Source: Neobacillus massiliamazoniensis (GTDB lineage Bacteria; Bacillota; Bacilli; Bacillales; Cytobacillaceae). Taken from it: a stretch of 64,000 bases of DNA. A program made the translations under genes and the position numbers. The stretch is from NCBI RefSeq assembly GCF_001048695.1, contig NZ_CVRB01000001.1:310001-374000 (forward strand), written 5' to 3'. How positions within the stretch are numbered: position 1 is the first letter of the stretch; each line of letters begins with the position of its first letter. Positions 16,977-26,943 of this stretch are shown here, piece by piece. The notes below the pieces were generated by a model. That model was not told the DNA's origin, did not search any database, and saw nothing but the letters and a program-made list of their open reading frames with translations.

Positions 16977-18256
16977 TATTTCGCTGCCTCCTTTCCGGTT
17001 AAGAAATAAATCGTATCAAGCTCAATCTTTTTAGCTACTGCAACAATTTCTTCCTTTGAAGTCTTTTGCATCTCATCAATCCACGTTTGTAGTGGAATGT
17101 CAGTAAGCGCTACCACGTTATGATAGAGAATTTCGATTAGACCTCTAGCAGTATCAATCGTTTCAAGAATTTGATTCTGAATGACCGCTTTTGTCTGCTC
17201 CAATTCCTCATCAGTAAAATCGCCTTTTTTCATTGCTTCCATTTGTTCATTAATTATCCTCAATGCTTGATCATAGTTTTTTAAATCAATCCCAGACATT
17301 ACCATCATCAAGCCCTTATGACTTTCAAGACGGCTTGCAGCATAGTATGCAAGGCTGGCTTTTTCCCTTACATTGATAAACAATTTAGAGTGTGAAAAAC
17401 CTCCGAATATTCCATTGAACACTTGAAGGGTAAAATAGTCAGGATCACCATAGACGATATTGGTCCGGTAGCCCATATTCAATTTTCCTTGTTTAACATC
17501 CTGATTTTCTTTCACTTCAAGAACCTGTTCTTTCTTTCTTACCTCGACGGCTTCATTCCGCATTGGTGAACGTTTTTCAAACTTCAACAATTGTGAAACA
17601 TACTGTTTAACCTCTTCTGCCTTCACATCACCGATCACATAGAGGTCCATTTCATCTTCTAAAAAGGCCTTTTGATAATATTCATATAAATTTTCTGGCG
17701 TGATGGCATCAACATCCTCAGCTTCGCCGTTTACTTGCAAGGCATAGGGCTCCCCTTTGCACATTTCTTCAAGGAGACGGACGTTTGAGTAGCGCATTTT
17801 ATCATCAAAAACGGATTGAATTCGCTGCTTTAATGTCCGTTTCTCTTTCTCAACGGTTTCAGAGTTAAACCCCTTTTCTTCAATATTTGGATTGGTTATA
17901 ATTTCTGCTAATAACTCAAAACCTTTTTTTAACAGGGGAGCGGGGTCACTTAGAAACTTCTCATTGGCAATTTCAAGTGAGAAGCTCATGATATGGTATT
18001 CTCCTTTTTTGGCGAGGTCAACGAAAAGGGTTGCTCCGTATAATTCATCTAAGTAGGAACGAAGTACAGTAGTTGTTGGATACTTTGCTGAACTACTTTG
18101 CAAAACTTGTGGAAGAAGTGCTCTTCGAGTAACATTCTCTTTTGTTAACGGGGCTTTCATTTTCCAAACAAGGGTATTGGTTTTATATTTGGACGTTTCT
18201 ACAACATGGAGTTTAAAACCTGGCAATTCTGTCACTTTTTCGTCGGTAATATTCAT
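16976..18256 (-). CDS. ymfF: M16-family peptidase-like protein YmfF (zinc site missing)
   Basis: A 426-residue M16 homologue with the expected fold segments (the C-terminal substrate-binding region with NVREKASLAYYAASRLES). It has no HXXEH zinc motif in its N-terminal half, where the partner YmfH has HFLEH. It is therefore probably the non-catalytic partner of YmfH. The ATG is preceded by AAGGAGG at 7 nt. It is the first gene of the ymfF-ymfH pair, downstream of the nup terminator at 18398-18425. Confidence 0.87.
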   Translation of the reverse strand: MNITDEKVTELPGFKLHVVETSKYKTNTLVWKMKAPLTKENVTRRALLPQVLQSSSAKYPTTTVLRSYLDELYGATLFVDLAKKGEYHIMSFSLEIANEKFLSDPAPLLKKGFELLAEIITNPNIEEKGFNSETVEKEKRTLKQRIQSVFDDKMRYSNVRLLEEMCKGEPYALQVNGEAEDVDAITPENLYEYYQKAFLEDEMDLYVIGDVKAEEVKQYVSQLLKFEKRSPMRNEAVEVRKKEQVLEVKENQDVKQGKLNMGYRTNIVYGDPDYFTLQVFNGIFGGFSHSKLFINVREKASLAYYAASRLESHKGLMMVMSGIDLKNYDQALRIINEQMEAMKKGDFTDEELEQTKAVIQNQILETIDTARGLIEILYHNVVALTDIPLQTWIDEMQKTSKEEIVAVAKKIELDTIYFLTGKEAAK

Positions 18257-18387
18257 TTTCTTTCCTCCTTTTTGAATGGGTAATTGTTATTTATGTAAAC
18301 AGTTTTCTATCTATCTTTCCCATTGCATAAATTCTCTATTCTTACTATAATTTGACCCGCTTGGACATTACAAGCAATAGACGTCGA

Positions 18388-18425
18388 AAAATTAAAAAAC
18401 CCTCGATTATGGTAAACCGAGGGTT
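18388..18425 (-). terminator. Terminator after the nupNOPQ operon
   Basis: On the minus strand, AACCCTCG and CGAGGGTT (18398-18425) pair and are followed by TTTTAATTTTT. It lies beyond repeat B copy 3, in the nupQ-ymfF gap. Confidence 0.9.
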
Positions 18426-18444
18426 AATAAATAGACGCCTTGCA

Positions 18445-18581
18445 CTTTTCTTTTTGTCCAGCTCCAGCGCCTAGGGGCTCGGGGTCATAAGCCAATCCGT
18501 CCTGAAGGTTAAAGAGCAACCTTCACGCCGGCTCGTCTTATGCCTGTCGCCCCTGACCAAGGCGCTTCCGCTTTTCTTTTT
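18445..18581. repeat. Palindromic repeat B, copy 3 (complete)
   Basis: About 137 bp, nearly identical to copy 2. The left end is CTTTTCTTTTTGTCCAGC, the inner stem GAAGGTT / AACCTTC and the right end AAGGCGCTTCCGCTTTTC. On the minus strand it begins at the nupQ stop codon (TAAAAAGAAAAGCGG). The two complete copies are the best templates for the family. Confidence 0.85.
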
Positions 18582-19539
18582 AGCGACTTCCTTTAATATA
18601 GTGAACACCATCTGCTTTAGGAGCCTCTGCACGGCCGATAAAGCCTGTTAAAGCTAAGATCGTTAACACATATGGTGCAATCAATAAATACACGCTTGGA
18701 ATGTCCTTTAAGAATGGCAAACTAGATCCAATGATACTTAAACTTTGAGCAAAACCAAAGAAGACTGCTGCACCCATTGCTCCAAGCGGATGCCATTTAC
18801 CAAAGATCATAGCTGCTAATGCCATAAAGCCTTGACCGCTGATAGTTGAATGGCTAAAGTTTGAGGAGATTGCTTGAGCATAAACTGCACCACCGATTCC
18901 TCCAAATGCTCCCGAAAGAATGACACCGATATAACGCATTTTTGTAACATTAATCCCCATTGTATCCGCTGCCATTGGATGTTCACCTACAGAACGAAGG
19001 CGTAAGCCAAACGGTGTTTTGTAGATAATATACCAAACAATGAATGCAACAATAATGGCAATATAAGAAACCCAGTAAGTATTTTGAAAAAATATTTGTC
19101 CAATAACAGGAATATCTTTCAATACTGGAATATCAATTTTACTAAAACCTTTTTGAATAATATCCGTTTCACCTTTATTATAGATGAATTTTACTAAGAA
19201 TAAGGTTAATCCAGACGCTAATAAGTTGATCGCTACACCGGATACGGTATGGTCAGCTCTAAATGTAATCGATGCAACCGCATGTAAAAGCGAAAAGATC
19301 GCACCAGCAATCATAGCAACCAATAGGGCTACCCATGGAGTTGCATTTCCGAAGACATTAACAAACGTTAAATTAAAAACAATTGAAGTAAATGCGCCAA
19401 TCCACATTAATCCTTCTAGACCAATATTAACAACCCCAGAACGTTCGGAGAAAACTCCCCCCAGCGAAGTGAAAACCAGTGGAGCAGCCCAAAGTAAAGT
19501 TGAAGGAATAATGATCATTAATATCTGCATTAAGCTCAT
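18580..19539 (-). CDS. nupQ: ABC transporter permease (nucleoside type, NupQ-like)
   Basis: A 319-residue integral-membrane permease of the BPD_transp_2 / branched-chain type with about 8-9 hydrophobic segments. It carries the family loop near GLRLRSVGEHPMAADTMGIN. In B. subtilis NupNOPQ imports guanosine and related nucleosides. The start follows the nupP stop directly (TAAATG) with AAGGAGG upstream, so translation is coupled. Substrate is inferred from homology only. The stop codon coincides with the edge of repeat B. Confidence 0.85.
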   Translation of the reverse strand: MSLMQILMIIIPSTLLWAAPLVFTSLGGVFSERSGVVNIGLEGLMWIGAFTSIVFNLTFVNVFGNATPWVALLVAMIAGAIFSLLHAVASITFRADHTVSGVAINLLASGLTLFLVKFIYNKGETDIIQKGFSKIDIPVLKDIPVIGQIFFQNTYWVSYIAIIVAFIVWYIIYKTPFGLRLRSVGEHPMAADTMGINVTKMRYIGVILSGAFGGIGGAVYAQAISSNFSHSTISGQGFMALAAMIFGKWHPLGAMGAAVFFGFAQSLSIIGSSLPFLKDIPSVYLLIAPYVLTILALTGFIGRAEAPKADGVHYIKGSR

Positions 19540-20589
19540 TTACTTCGCCTCCTTTTTACTACTAATGCGTTCAATAAACCAGCGAATGATATAACTTGAA
19601 GCCACAAAGAAAACAATTAGAGCAATGATAATATCAACAAGTTCATTTGGAACACCTGCTTGAAGTGGCATGTTTAATGCACCCACTTCTAATGATCCAA
19701 ATAATAATGCTGCAAAGAATACGCCAAGCGCAGAATTTCCACCTAATAATGCAACTGCAATCCCGTTAAAACCAACTCCGGTAAATGAACTTTTCATTGC
19801 GATATAGCCAAATGTTCCTAAGCCCTCCATTGCGCCTGCCAATCCAGCAAATGCACCGGAGATTACCATGGATAAAATGATATTTTTATTAACGCTCATC
19901 CCAGCATAATGGGCAGCATCCTGATTATATCCTACAGCTCGCAATTCATACCCTCTTGTCGTTTTCTCCAAGAGGAACCACATAATAAAACAACAAATAA
20001 TTGCAATAACAATCCCCCAGTGAAGACGTGAATACTGTGTTAAGCTTTGTAGCCAAGGAGATGCGAGTGACGCTGAATCTGGAATATTGGCCGTTCTTTC
20101 TTTTCCATTGGTAAGAACGTTTTGGATAATATAGTTCACTACATTCAAAGCAATGTAGTTCATCATGATCGTAACAATTACTTCGTGAACCCGAAAACGT
20201 GCTTTTAGCAAACCAGGGATAAAGGCCCAAAGTGCACCTGCTACGATTGAAGCCAATATGGCAAGCGGCAGATGAATAAATTTTGGTAAGTGGAAAGCAA
20301 GACCCACCCATACAGAAGCAAGCCAGCCAACCATAAATTGACCTTCAACCCCGATATTAAACAATCCTACTCTAAATGCAAAGGCAACAGCTAAACCAGC
20401 TAAAATATACGGTGTCACTTGCCTAATTACTTCACCTATATAATAAGGACTTCCAAATGAACCGGCAATCAATGCACTAAAGGCAGCTGCCGCATTATAA
20501 CCTGTGGCAACCATTATAATGGTCCCTACTATGATACCCAGTAACAAAGCAATAACAGGTATTAAAATATTACGAAAGCGTTTAGACAT
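19540..20589 (-). CDS. nupP: ABC transporter permease (nucleoside type, NupP-like)
   Basis: A 349-residue integral-membrane permease, paralogous in type to NupQ, with about 9 hydrophobic segments and the conserved loop TRGYELRAVGYNQDAAHYAGM. It should pair with NupQ to form the membrane channel of the importer. It overlaps the nupO end by 8 nt, and its ribosome-binding site GGGGGAAG lies within nupO. Function in nucleoside uptake is inferred from family and operon. Confidence 0.85.
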   Translation of the reverse strand: MSKRFRNILIPVIALLLGIIVGTIIMVATGYNAAAAFSALIAGSFGSPYYIGEVIRQVTPYILAGLAVAFAFRVGLFNIGVEGQFMVGWLASVWVGLAFHLPKFIHLPLAILASIVAGALWAFIPGLLKARFRVHEVIVTIMMNYIALNVVNYIIQNVLTNGKERTANIPDSASLASPWLQSLTQYSRLHWGIVIAIICCFIMWFLLEKTTRGYELRAVGYNQDAAHYAGMSVNKNIILSMVISGAFAGLAGAMEGLGTFGYIAMKSSFTGVGFNGIAVALLGGNSALGVFFAALLFGSLEVGALNMPLQAGVPNELVDIIIALIVFFVASSYIIRWFIERISSKKEAK

Positions 20590-22117
20590 GTGTTTCTTCC
20601 CCCGCTTCTTTTCTACTCGATCCAGCCATTAACAGTCCGAGTTCTTGCTCCGTTGTTTCTTTTGGATTTAGCACAGCGACAATTTTCCCTTCATAAATAA
20701 CCGCAATGCGATCGCTGACATTCATGATTTCGTCAAGTTCAAACGAAACAAGCAATACTGCTTTTCCATGGTCGCGCTGCTCAATTAACCGTTTGTGAAT
20801 ATATTCGATAGCACCAACATCCAAACCTCGTGTTGGCTGTGCAGCAATAAGCAAGTCCGGATTTCGATCAACCTCACGTCCAATGATAGCTTTTTGCTGA
20901 TTTCCACCTGATAATGCCCGAGCTAATGCATATTCACTTGGCGTACGCACATCAAATTCAGTTATTAAACTTCTTGCTTTCTTATTAATTTCATTGAAAT
21001 TTAAAATTCCATTTTTCGAAAAAGGTTTTTTATAATAGGTTTGCAATACCATATTCTCTGCAAGTGGATAATTCAATACTAATCCGTGCTTATGTCGGTC
21101 CTGAGGAATATGACCCACTCCAGATTCAGTGATTTTTCTTGGTGTTAGGCCAAAAAGTTCTTTACTATTTACTTTAATACTACCTTTTTCCGCTTTGCGT
21201 AAACCGGTAATCGCTTCAATAAATTCGGATTGACCATTGCCATCGATTCCAGCAATTCCAACAATTTCTCCGGCACGAACAGTTAAGTCTAAACCATTGA
21301 CAACGGTTACTCCGCGGGCATCTTTAACAACCAAATCTTTAACTTCTAATACTTCTTGCTTTGGATTAGAAGGCTTCTTCTCGGTTTTAAAGACAACTTC
21401 ACGACCAACCATTAAATTGGCAAGTTCATTTGGATTCGTCTCACTGATATTGACTGTCCCAATTCCTTTTCCTTTCCGAATGACAGTACAACGGTCAGCA
21501 ACTTCCATAATTTCTTTCAGTTTATGGGTAATAAGGATAATGGATTTACCCTCTTTAATAAGCGTTTTCATTATTTGCATCAGTTCTTCAATCTCTTGAG
21601 GTGTTAAAACAGCTGTGGGTTCGTCAAAAATTAAAATTTCTGCTCCACGGTATAACGTTTTTAATATTTCTACCCGTTGCTGCATTCCAACAGAGATATC
21701 GGAAATTTTAGCTTTTGGATCTACCGCTAACCCGTAACGCTCGGAAATATCTCGAACTACTTTTTCTGCTTTTTTCAAATCGATTCGTCCGCCAGAAGTG
21801 ATTTCTTTACCAAGGATAATATTTTCTGTTACGGTGAACTTATCAATTAGCATAAAATGCTGGTGGACCATTCCGATTCCTAATCCATTGGCAATATTAG
21901 GGTTTGAAATCTTTTCTGGTTTCCCGTTTACACGAATTTCACCTTGTTCCGGCTGATACAATCCAAACAAAACATTCATCAAGGTAGATTTTCCCGCACC
22001 GTTTTCCCCAAGTAAAGCATGGATTTCTCCTTTTTTTACTTGAAGAGTGATGTTATCATTCGCAACAAAGTTTCCAAATTCTTTTCGGATATTCAGCATC
22101 TCGATTACATATTCCAT
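20582..22117 (-). CDS. nupO: ABC transporter ATP-binding protein with two ATPase domains (NupO-like)
   Basis: A 511-residue fused double ATPase. The first domain has Walker A GENGAGKST, signature ISVGMQQR and Walker B ILIFDEP. The second has the signature LSGGNQQK but a degenerate Walker A (GIDGNGQSE, without the usual Lys), as is typical for sugar/nucleoside importers of this class, so the two sites differ. I chose the ATG at 22117 (MEYVIEML). A GTG three codons earlier sits on the AAAGGAAG ribosome-binding site. The nupN-nupO gap of 206 nt contains stem-loops that may reduce nupO relative to nupN. Confidence 0.87.
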   Translation of the reverse strand: MEYVIEMLNIRKEFGNFVANDNITLQVKKGEIHALLGENGAGKSTLMNVLFGLYQPEQGEIRVNGKPEKISNPNIANGLGIGMVHQHFMLIDKFTVTENIILGKEITSGGRIDLKKAEKVVRDISERYGLAVDPKAKISDISVGMQQRVEILKTLYRGAEILIFDEPTAVLTPQEIEELMQIMKTLIKEGKSIILITHKLKEIMEVADRCTVIRKGKGIGTVNISETNPNELANLMVGREVVFKTEKKPSNPKQEVLEVKDLVVKDARGVTVVNGLDLTVRAGEIVGIAGIDGNGQSEFIEAITGLRKAEKGSIKVNSKELFGLTPRKITESGVGHIPQDRHKHGLVLNYPLAENMVLQTYYKKPFSKNGILNFNEINKKARSLITEFDVRTPSEYALARALSGGNQQKAIIGREVDRNPDLLIAAQPTRGLDVGAIEYIHKRLIEQRDHGKAVLLVSFELDEIMNVSDRIAVIYEGKIVAVLNPKETTEQELGLLMAGSSRKEAGEETHV

Positions 22118-22160
22118 CTTTTTCACTTCCTTTAAAAAGGTAAAAAATAACTTATAAGTA

Positions 22161-22249
22161 GTAAGATGTCAGACCTTACGAAGCCTAAAAAAAAAGCAAC
22201 TCTTTTTATCTAAAATCTTAAGTGAAAAGTAGAAGGTTTTCTGCTTTTC
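22161..22249. other. Inverted repeats in the nupN-nupO gap
   Basis: Two small dyads lie downstream of nupN. One has GTAAG / CTTAC ends (22161-22179) and contains GATGTCAGAC, which resembles half of the ymfC palindrome at 24268-24285. The other is an 11-bp stem GAAAAGTAGAA / TTCTGCTTTTC (22224-22249) with one mismatch. They may be an internal regulatory site and an RNA stem, respectively. By eye only. Confidence 0.35.
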
Positions 22250-22275
22250 AATTAGGATTTTATCTTCTTAAATAA

Positions 22276-22307
22276 GGAGGAGGGGCAACAATTGCCCTTA
22301 CCTCCTC
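22276..22307 (-). terminator. Stem-loop directly after nupN (probable attenuator)
   Basis: On the minus strand, AGGAGGTAAGGGCAA pairs imperfectly with TTGCCCCTCCTCCT and is followed by TATTTAAG, with a poor T tract. It starts 16 nt after nupN. Such stems often let the binding-protein gene be expressed above the ABC subunits. Confidence 0.55.
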
Positions 22308-22323
22308 TAAGAGTTGTTGTCAA

Positions 22324-23427
22324 TTATTTTACACTAAAAGTTTTTAATTCAGCACGAGTAGCTGGGACTTTTAAAGAACCAGATTTAATTTTAGCTGACC
22401 AATCACTAACTGCTTTATCAATTGCAGCTTTTGCAGGATCATCATTGTTAATTGGTGCAATACCAACACCATCTTCAGCTAAACCGTAAGTAGTTGTTTT
22501 TCCACCTGGGAAATTACCATTCATTGCTTTTGTTGAAAGGTCTTTTACAGCATTATCTACACGCTTCATAGAAGATGTAATGACAACATTCGTTTGTTTA
22601 CCACCAGCAGTCACAACACCTTCTGCACTTTGGTCAGAGTCTACGCCAATTGCCCAGAAATTTTGATCAGGATTTTTAGCTTTACGGTCACGGGCTTCTT
22701 TAAATAATCCATTACCAGTTGCACCTGCAGCAGCGAAAATTACATCCTCACCCGTAGAATACATTCTTGAAGCAATAGCTTGCCCTTTTGCTGCATCAGT
22801 AAAGCTTGCTGCATATTGAACATCTACATTAGCATTTGGATTAGCAGCTTTTACACCAGCAGTGAACCCTGATTCAAAGCGTTCGATAACTGCACTTTCC
22901 ATCCCGCCAATAAAACCAATTTTGTTTGATTTTGTAGTCAGACCAGCTGCAACACCTGCTAGGAAGGACGATTCATTTTCTTTGAACATGATACTAGCAA
23001 CGTTCGGTTCATTTACAACATCGTCTACGATGGCATAGTGATTTTTTGGTTGTTGTTTTGCAATCTTATCAACATCTTTTGACATCATGAAACCGATTCC
23101 ATAAATAAGGTCAAAGTTTTGATGTGTCAATGTATTTAAGTTAGTAGCATAGTCAGCGTCAGATTGTGATTGAAGGTAATCATATCCGCCTGTACCTTTT
23201 TTCATATTGTTATCTTTACCGAATTCTTGAAGACCTTTCCATGCAGATTGGTTAAAGGATTTGTCATCAATACCACCGACATCAGTTACCATACCCACAG
23301 AAAATGCTTTTTTGTCTCCACCGGTTGTTCCTTTTTTAGTGTTATCCGTAGCTTTTCCACATGCACCTAAAAGTGTTCCAGCAGCAAGTACCAAGGATAG
23401 TGCTACTCCAATTTTACGCTTTTTCAA
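22324..23427 (-). CDS. nupN: BMP-family nucleoside-binding lipoprotein (NupN-like)
   Basis: A 367-residue substrate-binding lipoprotein of the Bmp/PnrA family. A lipoprotein signal peptide ends in the lipobox LGAC with Cys23 as the lipidation site. The mature part shows Bmp motifs GMVTDVGGIDDKSFNQ and the later IGVDSDQS segment. It delivers ligand, in the family purine nucleosides, to the NupPQ channel. It starts at TTG with AGGGGGT 7 nt upstream. A cre-like site lies 59-72 nt upstream, so CcpA control is plausible. It is the first gene of the importer operon and follows the GntR regulator YmfC. Confidence 0.9.
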   Translation of the reverse strand: MKKRKIGVALSLVLAAGTLLGACGKATDNTKKGTTGGDKKAFSVGMVTDVGGIDDKSFNQSAWKGLQEFGKDNNMKKGTGGYDYLQSQSDADYATNLNTLTHQNFDLIYGIGFMMSKDVDKIAKQQPKNHYAIVDDVVNEPNVASIMFKENESSFLAGVAAGLTTKSNKIGFIGGMESAVIERFESGFTAGVKAANPNANVDVQYAASFTDAAKGQAIASRMYSTGEDVIFAAAGATGNGLFKEARDRKAKNPDQNFWAIGVDSDQSAEGVVTAGGKQTNVVITSSMKRVDNAVKDLSTKAMNGNFPGGKTTTYGLAEDGVGIAPINNDDPAKAAIDKAVSDWSAKIKSGSLKVPATRAELKTFSVK

Positions 23428-23485
23428 GGTTTGTACCCCCTATGAATGTTGTTTGATATTGCAGGAATGTTTTTAATTGCGGAAC

Positions 23486-23499
23486 TGATTGCGTTTTCA
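23486..23499 (-). promoter_or_regulatory. cre-like CcpA site upstream of nupN
   Basis: The minus strand reads TGAAAACGCAATCA, which matches TGWAANCGNTNWCA at 13 of 14 positions. It lies between the ymfC stop and the nupN start, 59-72 nt upstream of nupN. No strong sigma-A promoter was recognised beside it. Confidence 0.45.
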
Positions 23500-23515
23500 T
23501 AAACGATTAAAAAAA

Positions 23516-24241
23516 TTAAATTCTTTTCCTCAATACATGAAAACTAAACTTATCCGCTTTAAAATAATTTACCGAATAAAGGATTGGTTCATCCATTTCA
23601 TCGAAATGCATTTGTTTTAGAACAAGCAACGCTGTCTCCGGATCACATTCTAAAATCGGGGAAATTTTTTCATGATAGCCAATTGGCTCAATTTGAGCAA
23701 TCGCGTATGTAATTCTTCGGTTAGCCTCGGCATCCAATATGTTGAAAATTGATTCTTCACCATGAGAAAACTTATTTGGCAAAATGTTCTCAGGGATTTT
23801 GTCGATACAATAGACAACTGGTTCGCCATTAGCGGTTCTAACCCTTTCCATCACAAAAATTTCCTCTTCATTAGAACATGAGAAACGCCGAACATCCTCC
23901 TCGGTTGGACTTTGTGTCGATGAACTTAAGAAAATGGTTCCTGGCTTCATCCCGACTTGCTTAATCATTTCAGTAACACTATTCAGTTGCTCAATTCCTG
24001 AAGTAAAAAGAGGTTTTGCATTAACAAATGTTCCAACCCCATGGCGTCTGATAATAACATTTTCCTCTTCAAGAATCCGTAATGCTTCCCGAAGAGTAGC
24101 CCTACTTACTCCAAGATGTTTGGCAAGATCGAACTCGGATGGTAATTTTTCTTTTTCTTTATAAATTCCTTGTTCAAAATCTTGTTTCAACCGATCAATC
24201 ACTTGTAAGTACAAGTGTCGGCTATCTGACTTAATTGACAT
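23516..24241 (-). CDS. ymfC: GntR/HutC-family transcriptional regulator YmfC
   Basis: A 241-residue regulator. The N-terminal GntR winged helix-turn-helix (about 5-75: [29 protein letters not shown]) is followed by a UTRA ligand-binding domain of the HutC subfamily (about 90-240). The ATG has GGAGG 7 nt upstream. The adjacent importer operon is the natural candidate target, and a clean palindrome directly upstream of ymfC suggests autoregulation. Ligand unknown; a nucleoside or derivative is only inference. Confidence 0.88.
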   Translation of the reverse strand: MSIKSDSRHLYLQVIDRLKQDFEQGIYKEKEKLPSEFDLAKHLGVSRATLREALRILEEENVIIRRHGVGTFVNAKPLFTSGIEQLNSVTEMIKQVGMKPGTIFLSSSTQSPTEEDVRRFSCSNEEEIFVMERVRTANGEPVVYCIDKIPENILPNKFSHGEESIFNILDAEANRRITYAIAQIEPIGYHEKISPILECDPETALLVLKQMHFDEMDEPILYSVNYFKADKFSFHVLRKRI

Positions 24242-24267
24242 GCAGGTTCCTCCAGCCTTTTCTTAAG

Positions 24268-24285
24268 ACATCAGACATCTGATGT
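24268..24285. promoter_or_regulatory. Palindromic operator candidate of ymfC
   Basis: ACATCAGACATCTGATGT has perfect 8-bp arms around a 2-nt centre, 27 nt upstream of the ymfC start. A -10-like GATAAT (minus strand) touches it on the upstream side, the usual position for a repressor site. The rest of the 296-nt ymfC-spoIIIE gap shows no gene. Confidence 0.6.
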
Positions 24286-24537
24286 ATTATCATTCCTACT
24301 AATCGAAAATAATATATCATTTTTTTCGAGATAAATAAATAGGGTATTCTAGATTTTGTCGAAAAAAGGTCTGGAAGATGAAAATAGTCATAAAAAAGCC
24401 AATAAATCGCCTTGTAAATGCTAATATTTAGGTATTTTTACAGGGGTTAAATGGTAAAAAAGAAGGATTATCCATCTGTTACAAAGGTATGTCTTTCCAA
24501 ATATTTCATCCTGAAAAGACACCTATTTTTGTACAGA

Positions 24538-26883
24538 TCAGGAAATCTCTTCTCCTTTTGGTTTAGATTGCAAAACGACTCGAGGCTTACTTCCTTCATA
24601 AGGACCGACGATTCCTCGGGACTCCATCTCGTCTATCAAGCGTGCTGCCCTTGTATACCCGATCCTGAAGCGACGCTGTAGCATGGAAACCGATGCTGTT
24701 TGCATTTCAAGCACTAAATCTACAGCTTCTTCATATAATTCATCATTAACCTCGCTCATTGATTCAGGGATCTCATCCGGAATCATTTCTTCTTGATACT
24801 GTGCTTTTTGCTGGGAAATAACAAAATCAACGGTGTCCTCAACCTCTTCATCCGACAAAAATGCCCCCTGAACACGGATTGGTTTTGAAGCTCCTACAGG
24901 CAAGAACAACATATCCCCCCTGCCAAGCAGCTTTTCAGCTCCCCCCATATCTAAGATAGTTCTTGAATCTGTGGCACTTGATACAGCAAAAGCGATACGT
25001 GAAGGAATATTCGCTTTGATTACACCCGTGATGACATCAACCGATGGCCTTTGTGTAGCAATGATTAAATGAATGCCGGCAGCACGAGCCATTTGGGCAA
25101 GACGAGTAATCGAATCCTCCACATCAGATGAAGCAACCATCATCAAGTCAGCTAACTCGTCAACAATCACTACAATATATGGTAAAAGTGGCTGCTTATC
25201 ATTTTCCTCAAAATTATGCTTTTTAATATGATCATTATAGCCTTCAATGTTCCGGGTACCTGTATGGGAAAATAATTCATAACGCCTTTCCATTTCATTA
25301 ACAACCTTCTTTAAAGCTTGTGATGCTTTCTTTGGCTCGGTCACAACAGGGGCTAATAAATGGGGAATACCGTTATAAACATTTAATTCGACCATTTTGG
25401 GGTCAATCATCATTAATTTTACTTCATGTGGTTTTGCTCGCATTAAAATACTGGTAATGATTCCATTGATGCAGACACTTTTTCCGCTACCGGTTGCGCC
25501 GGCAACAAGTAAGTGTGGCATTTTGTTTAGTTCAGCTAGTACCGCCTCTCCTGTTATATCCCTCCCTAGACCAATAAGTAGCTTTGAGTCAGGTTTATTG
25601 TTATGGGTCGCTTCTAATACTTCTCGGAGGGAAACAACTGCCACTTCAGAGTTTGGTACCTCTATTCCTATTGCTGATTTGCCCGGAATCGGAGCCTCAA
25701 TTCGAATATCCTTGGCAGCAAGTGCCAAAGCTAAATCGTCACTTAAACTGACAATTTTACTTACCTTTACTCCCACATCTGGATGTACTTCATATTTTGT
25801 TACAGCCGGTCCTAAATGAACTTGGGTAACCCTTGCTTTTACACCAAAGCTTTGAAAGGTTCTCTCAAGCTTAGCCGCATTCTTATTAATCAGTTCATAT
25901 TCCCCACTCTGGTCTGCTTTTTTCGGCAATTTTAACAGCTTCAGAGGAGGTAGTTCATAAGCAACGTTCTCTACCTCAGTAAAGGTAATCGGAGGGGTGT
26001 CCTCCTCTTCCACGTCCGAAACGTGAACATTTTCTTTTGTCCTTTGATGCTGCTTTTTATCGATTTGGTTTTCTCCTCCATATACACGATCGGCAAAGCT
26101 CGAAATGATTGGTTCAGGTACTGAAACCTCTTCTACTTCATTTTGGGCTTGTAATTTTATGGTAGGTCTGTTTTTACTTGCACGGTTTTCACTAGTTTGC
26201 TCACGTTGATTCTTTTTTTCTGTTCGCCGCTCTTGCTTTTTTTGTTTCCACTCGGCTACATCCAGCTTAAACGCTTCCCATTGACCCTTTGAAAAATCAA
26301 AAATACGAAGAATAATATTTCCAATGAAATCCCCAAAAGACTTTCCTGTTATTAAAATAGTACCTATTATGATTAAAATAAAAGTTAATATTTTTGTTCC
26401 TGTATCTGCAAAAAAGTAATGAAAAAAGGCATATAAAACTGCCCCAATCATTCCTCCTCCAGGGTCAGTTGTACTTGTTTCACCTTTAGTCTCCATCCAA
26501 AAGGCTTCCCATGTATTTTTGATAATACTTGGATTTTTAAATGTCCCTTGATTTGTAAGTAATTGATAATCATTTTCATGACTCAATACTAGGATTGATG
26601 CAATAATTAAATAGCAGCCAACTAATTTAGTGTGAAAGAAATATGGGATTTCTCGTTTCCACATTAAATATATACTGAATAGAAGAAGCCCGATTAATCC
26701 TAGCATATACCATTGACCCATAAAAAAACGGAAAAATAACGCAATTCCAATTCCAACTGGTGCTATTTTTGCCATTCCTATTATCGTTAAAAATAATAAT
26801 ACTAGTGCTGTTATTTCATATTTAATATTCTTTTTTAGGTTTATATCTCTCTTTTTTGTTGTTCTTCTCTTCTTTTTTGCCAT
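24538..26883 (-). CDS. spoIIIE: DNA translocase SpoIIIE/FtsK
   Basis: A 781-residue septal DNA translocase that pumps the chromosome into the forespore during sporulation. Four transmembrane helices (within about 20-190), a charged linker (about 190-300), then the FtsK motor with Walker A GATGSGKS and Walker B-type [13 protein letters not shown]-terminal gamma winged helix ([23 protein letters not shown]) reads SRS polarity sequences. The length equals B. subtilis SpoIIIE, and the position after ylzJ-tepA is the same. The ATG is preceded by AAAGGTG. Confidence 0.95.
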   Translation of the reverse strand: MAKKKRRTTKKRDINLKKNIKYEITALVLLFLTIIGMAKIAPVGIGIALFFRFFMGQWYMLGLIGLLLFSIYLMWKREIPYFFHTKLVGCYLIIASILVLSHENDYQLLTNQGTFKNPSIIKNTWEAFWMETKGETSTTDPGGGMIGAVLYAFFHYFFADTGTKILTFILIIIGTILITGKSFGDFIGNIILRIFDFSKGQWEAFKLDVAEWKQKKQERRTEKKNQREQTSENRASKNRPTIKLQAQNEVEEVSVPEPIISSFADRVYGGENQIDKKQHQRTKENVHVSDVEEEDTPPITFTEVENVAYELPPLKLLKLPKKADQSGEYELINKNAAKLERTFQSFGVKARVTQVHLGPAVTKYEVHPDVGVKVSKIVSLSDDLALALAAKDIRIEAPIPGKSAIGIEVPNSEVAVVSLREVLEATHNNKPDSKLLIGLGRDITGEAVLAELNKMPHLLVAGATGSGKSVCINGIITSILMRAKPHEVKLMMIDPKMVELNVYNGIPHLLAPVVTEPKKASQALKKVVNEMERRYELFSHTGTRNIEGYNDHIKKHNFEENDKQPLLPYIVVIVDELADLMMVASSDVEDSITRLAQMARAAGIHLIIATQRPSVDVITGVIKANIPSRIAFAVSSATDSRTILDMGGAEKLLGRGDMLFLPVGASKPIRVQGAFLSDEEVEDTVDFVISQQKAQYQEEMIPDEIPESMSEVNDELYEEAVDLVLEMQTASVSMLQRRFRIGYTRAARLIDEMESRGIVGPYEGSKPRVVLQSKPKGEEIS

Positions 26884-26943
26884 TAGATCACCTTTATATA
26901 AATGTTGTAATATTGAAAATAATAGTAATTTAGGGGTATAAAG

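Noticed and set aside
20582..22117. Damaged ATPase in NupO
   Set aside because: The second Walker A lacks Lys, but this is normal for the fused double-ATPase family.
24508..24537. Terminator after spoIIIE
   Set aside because: CCTGA/TCAGG arms are short with a long loop and a poor T tract.
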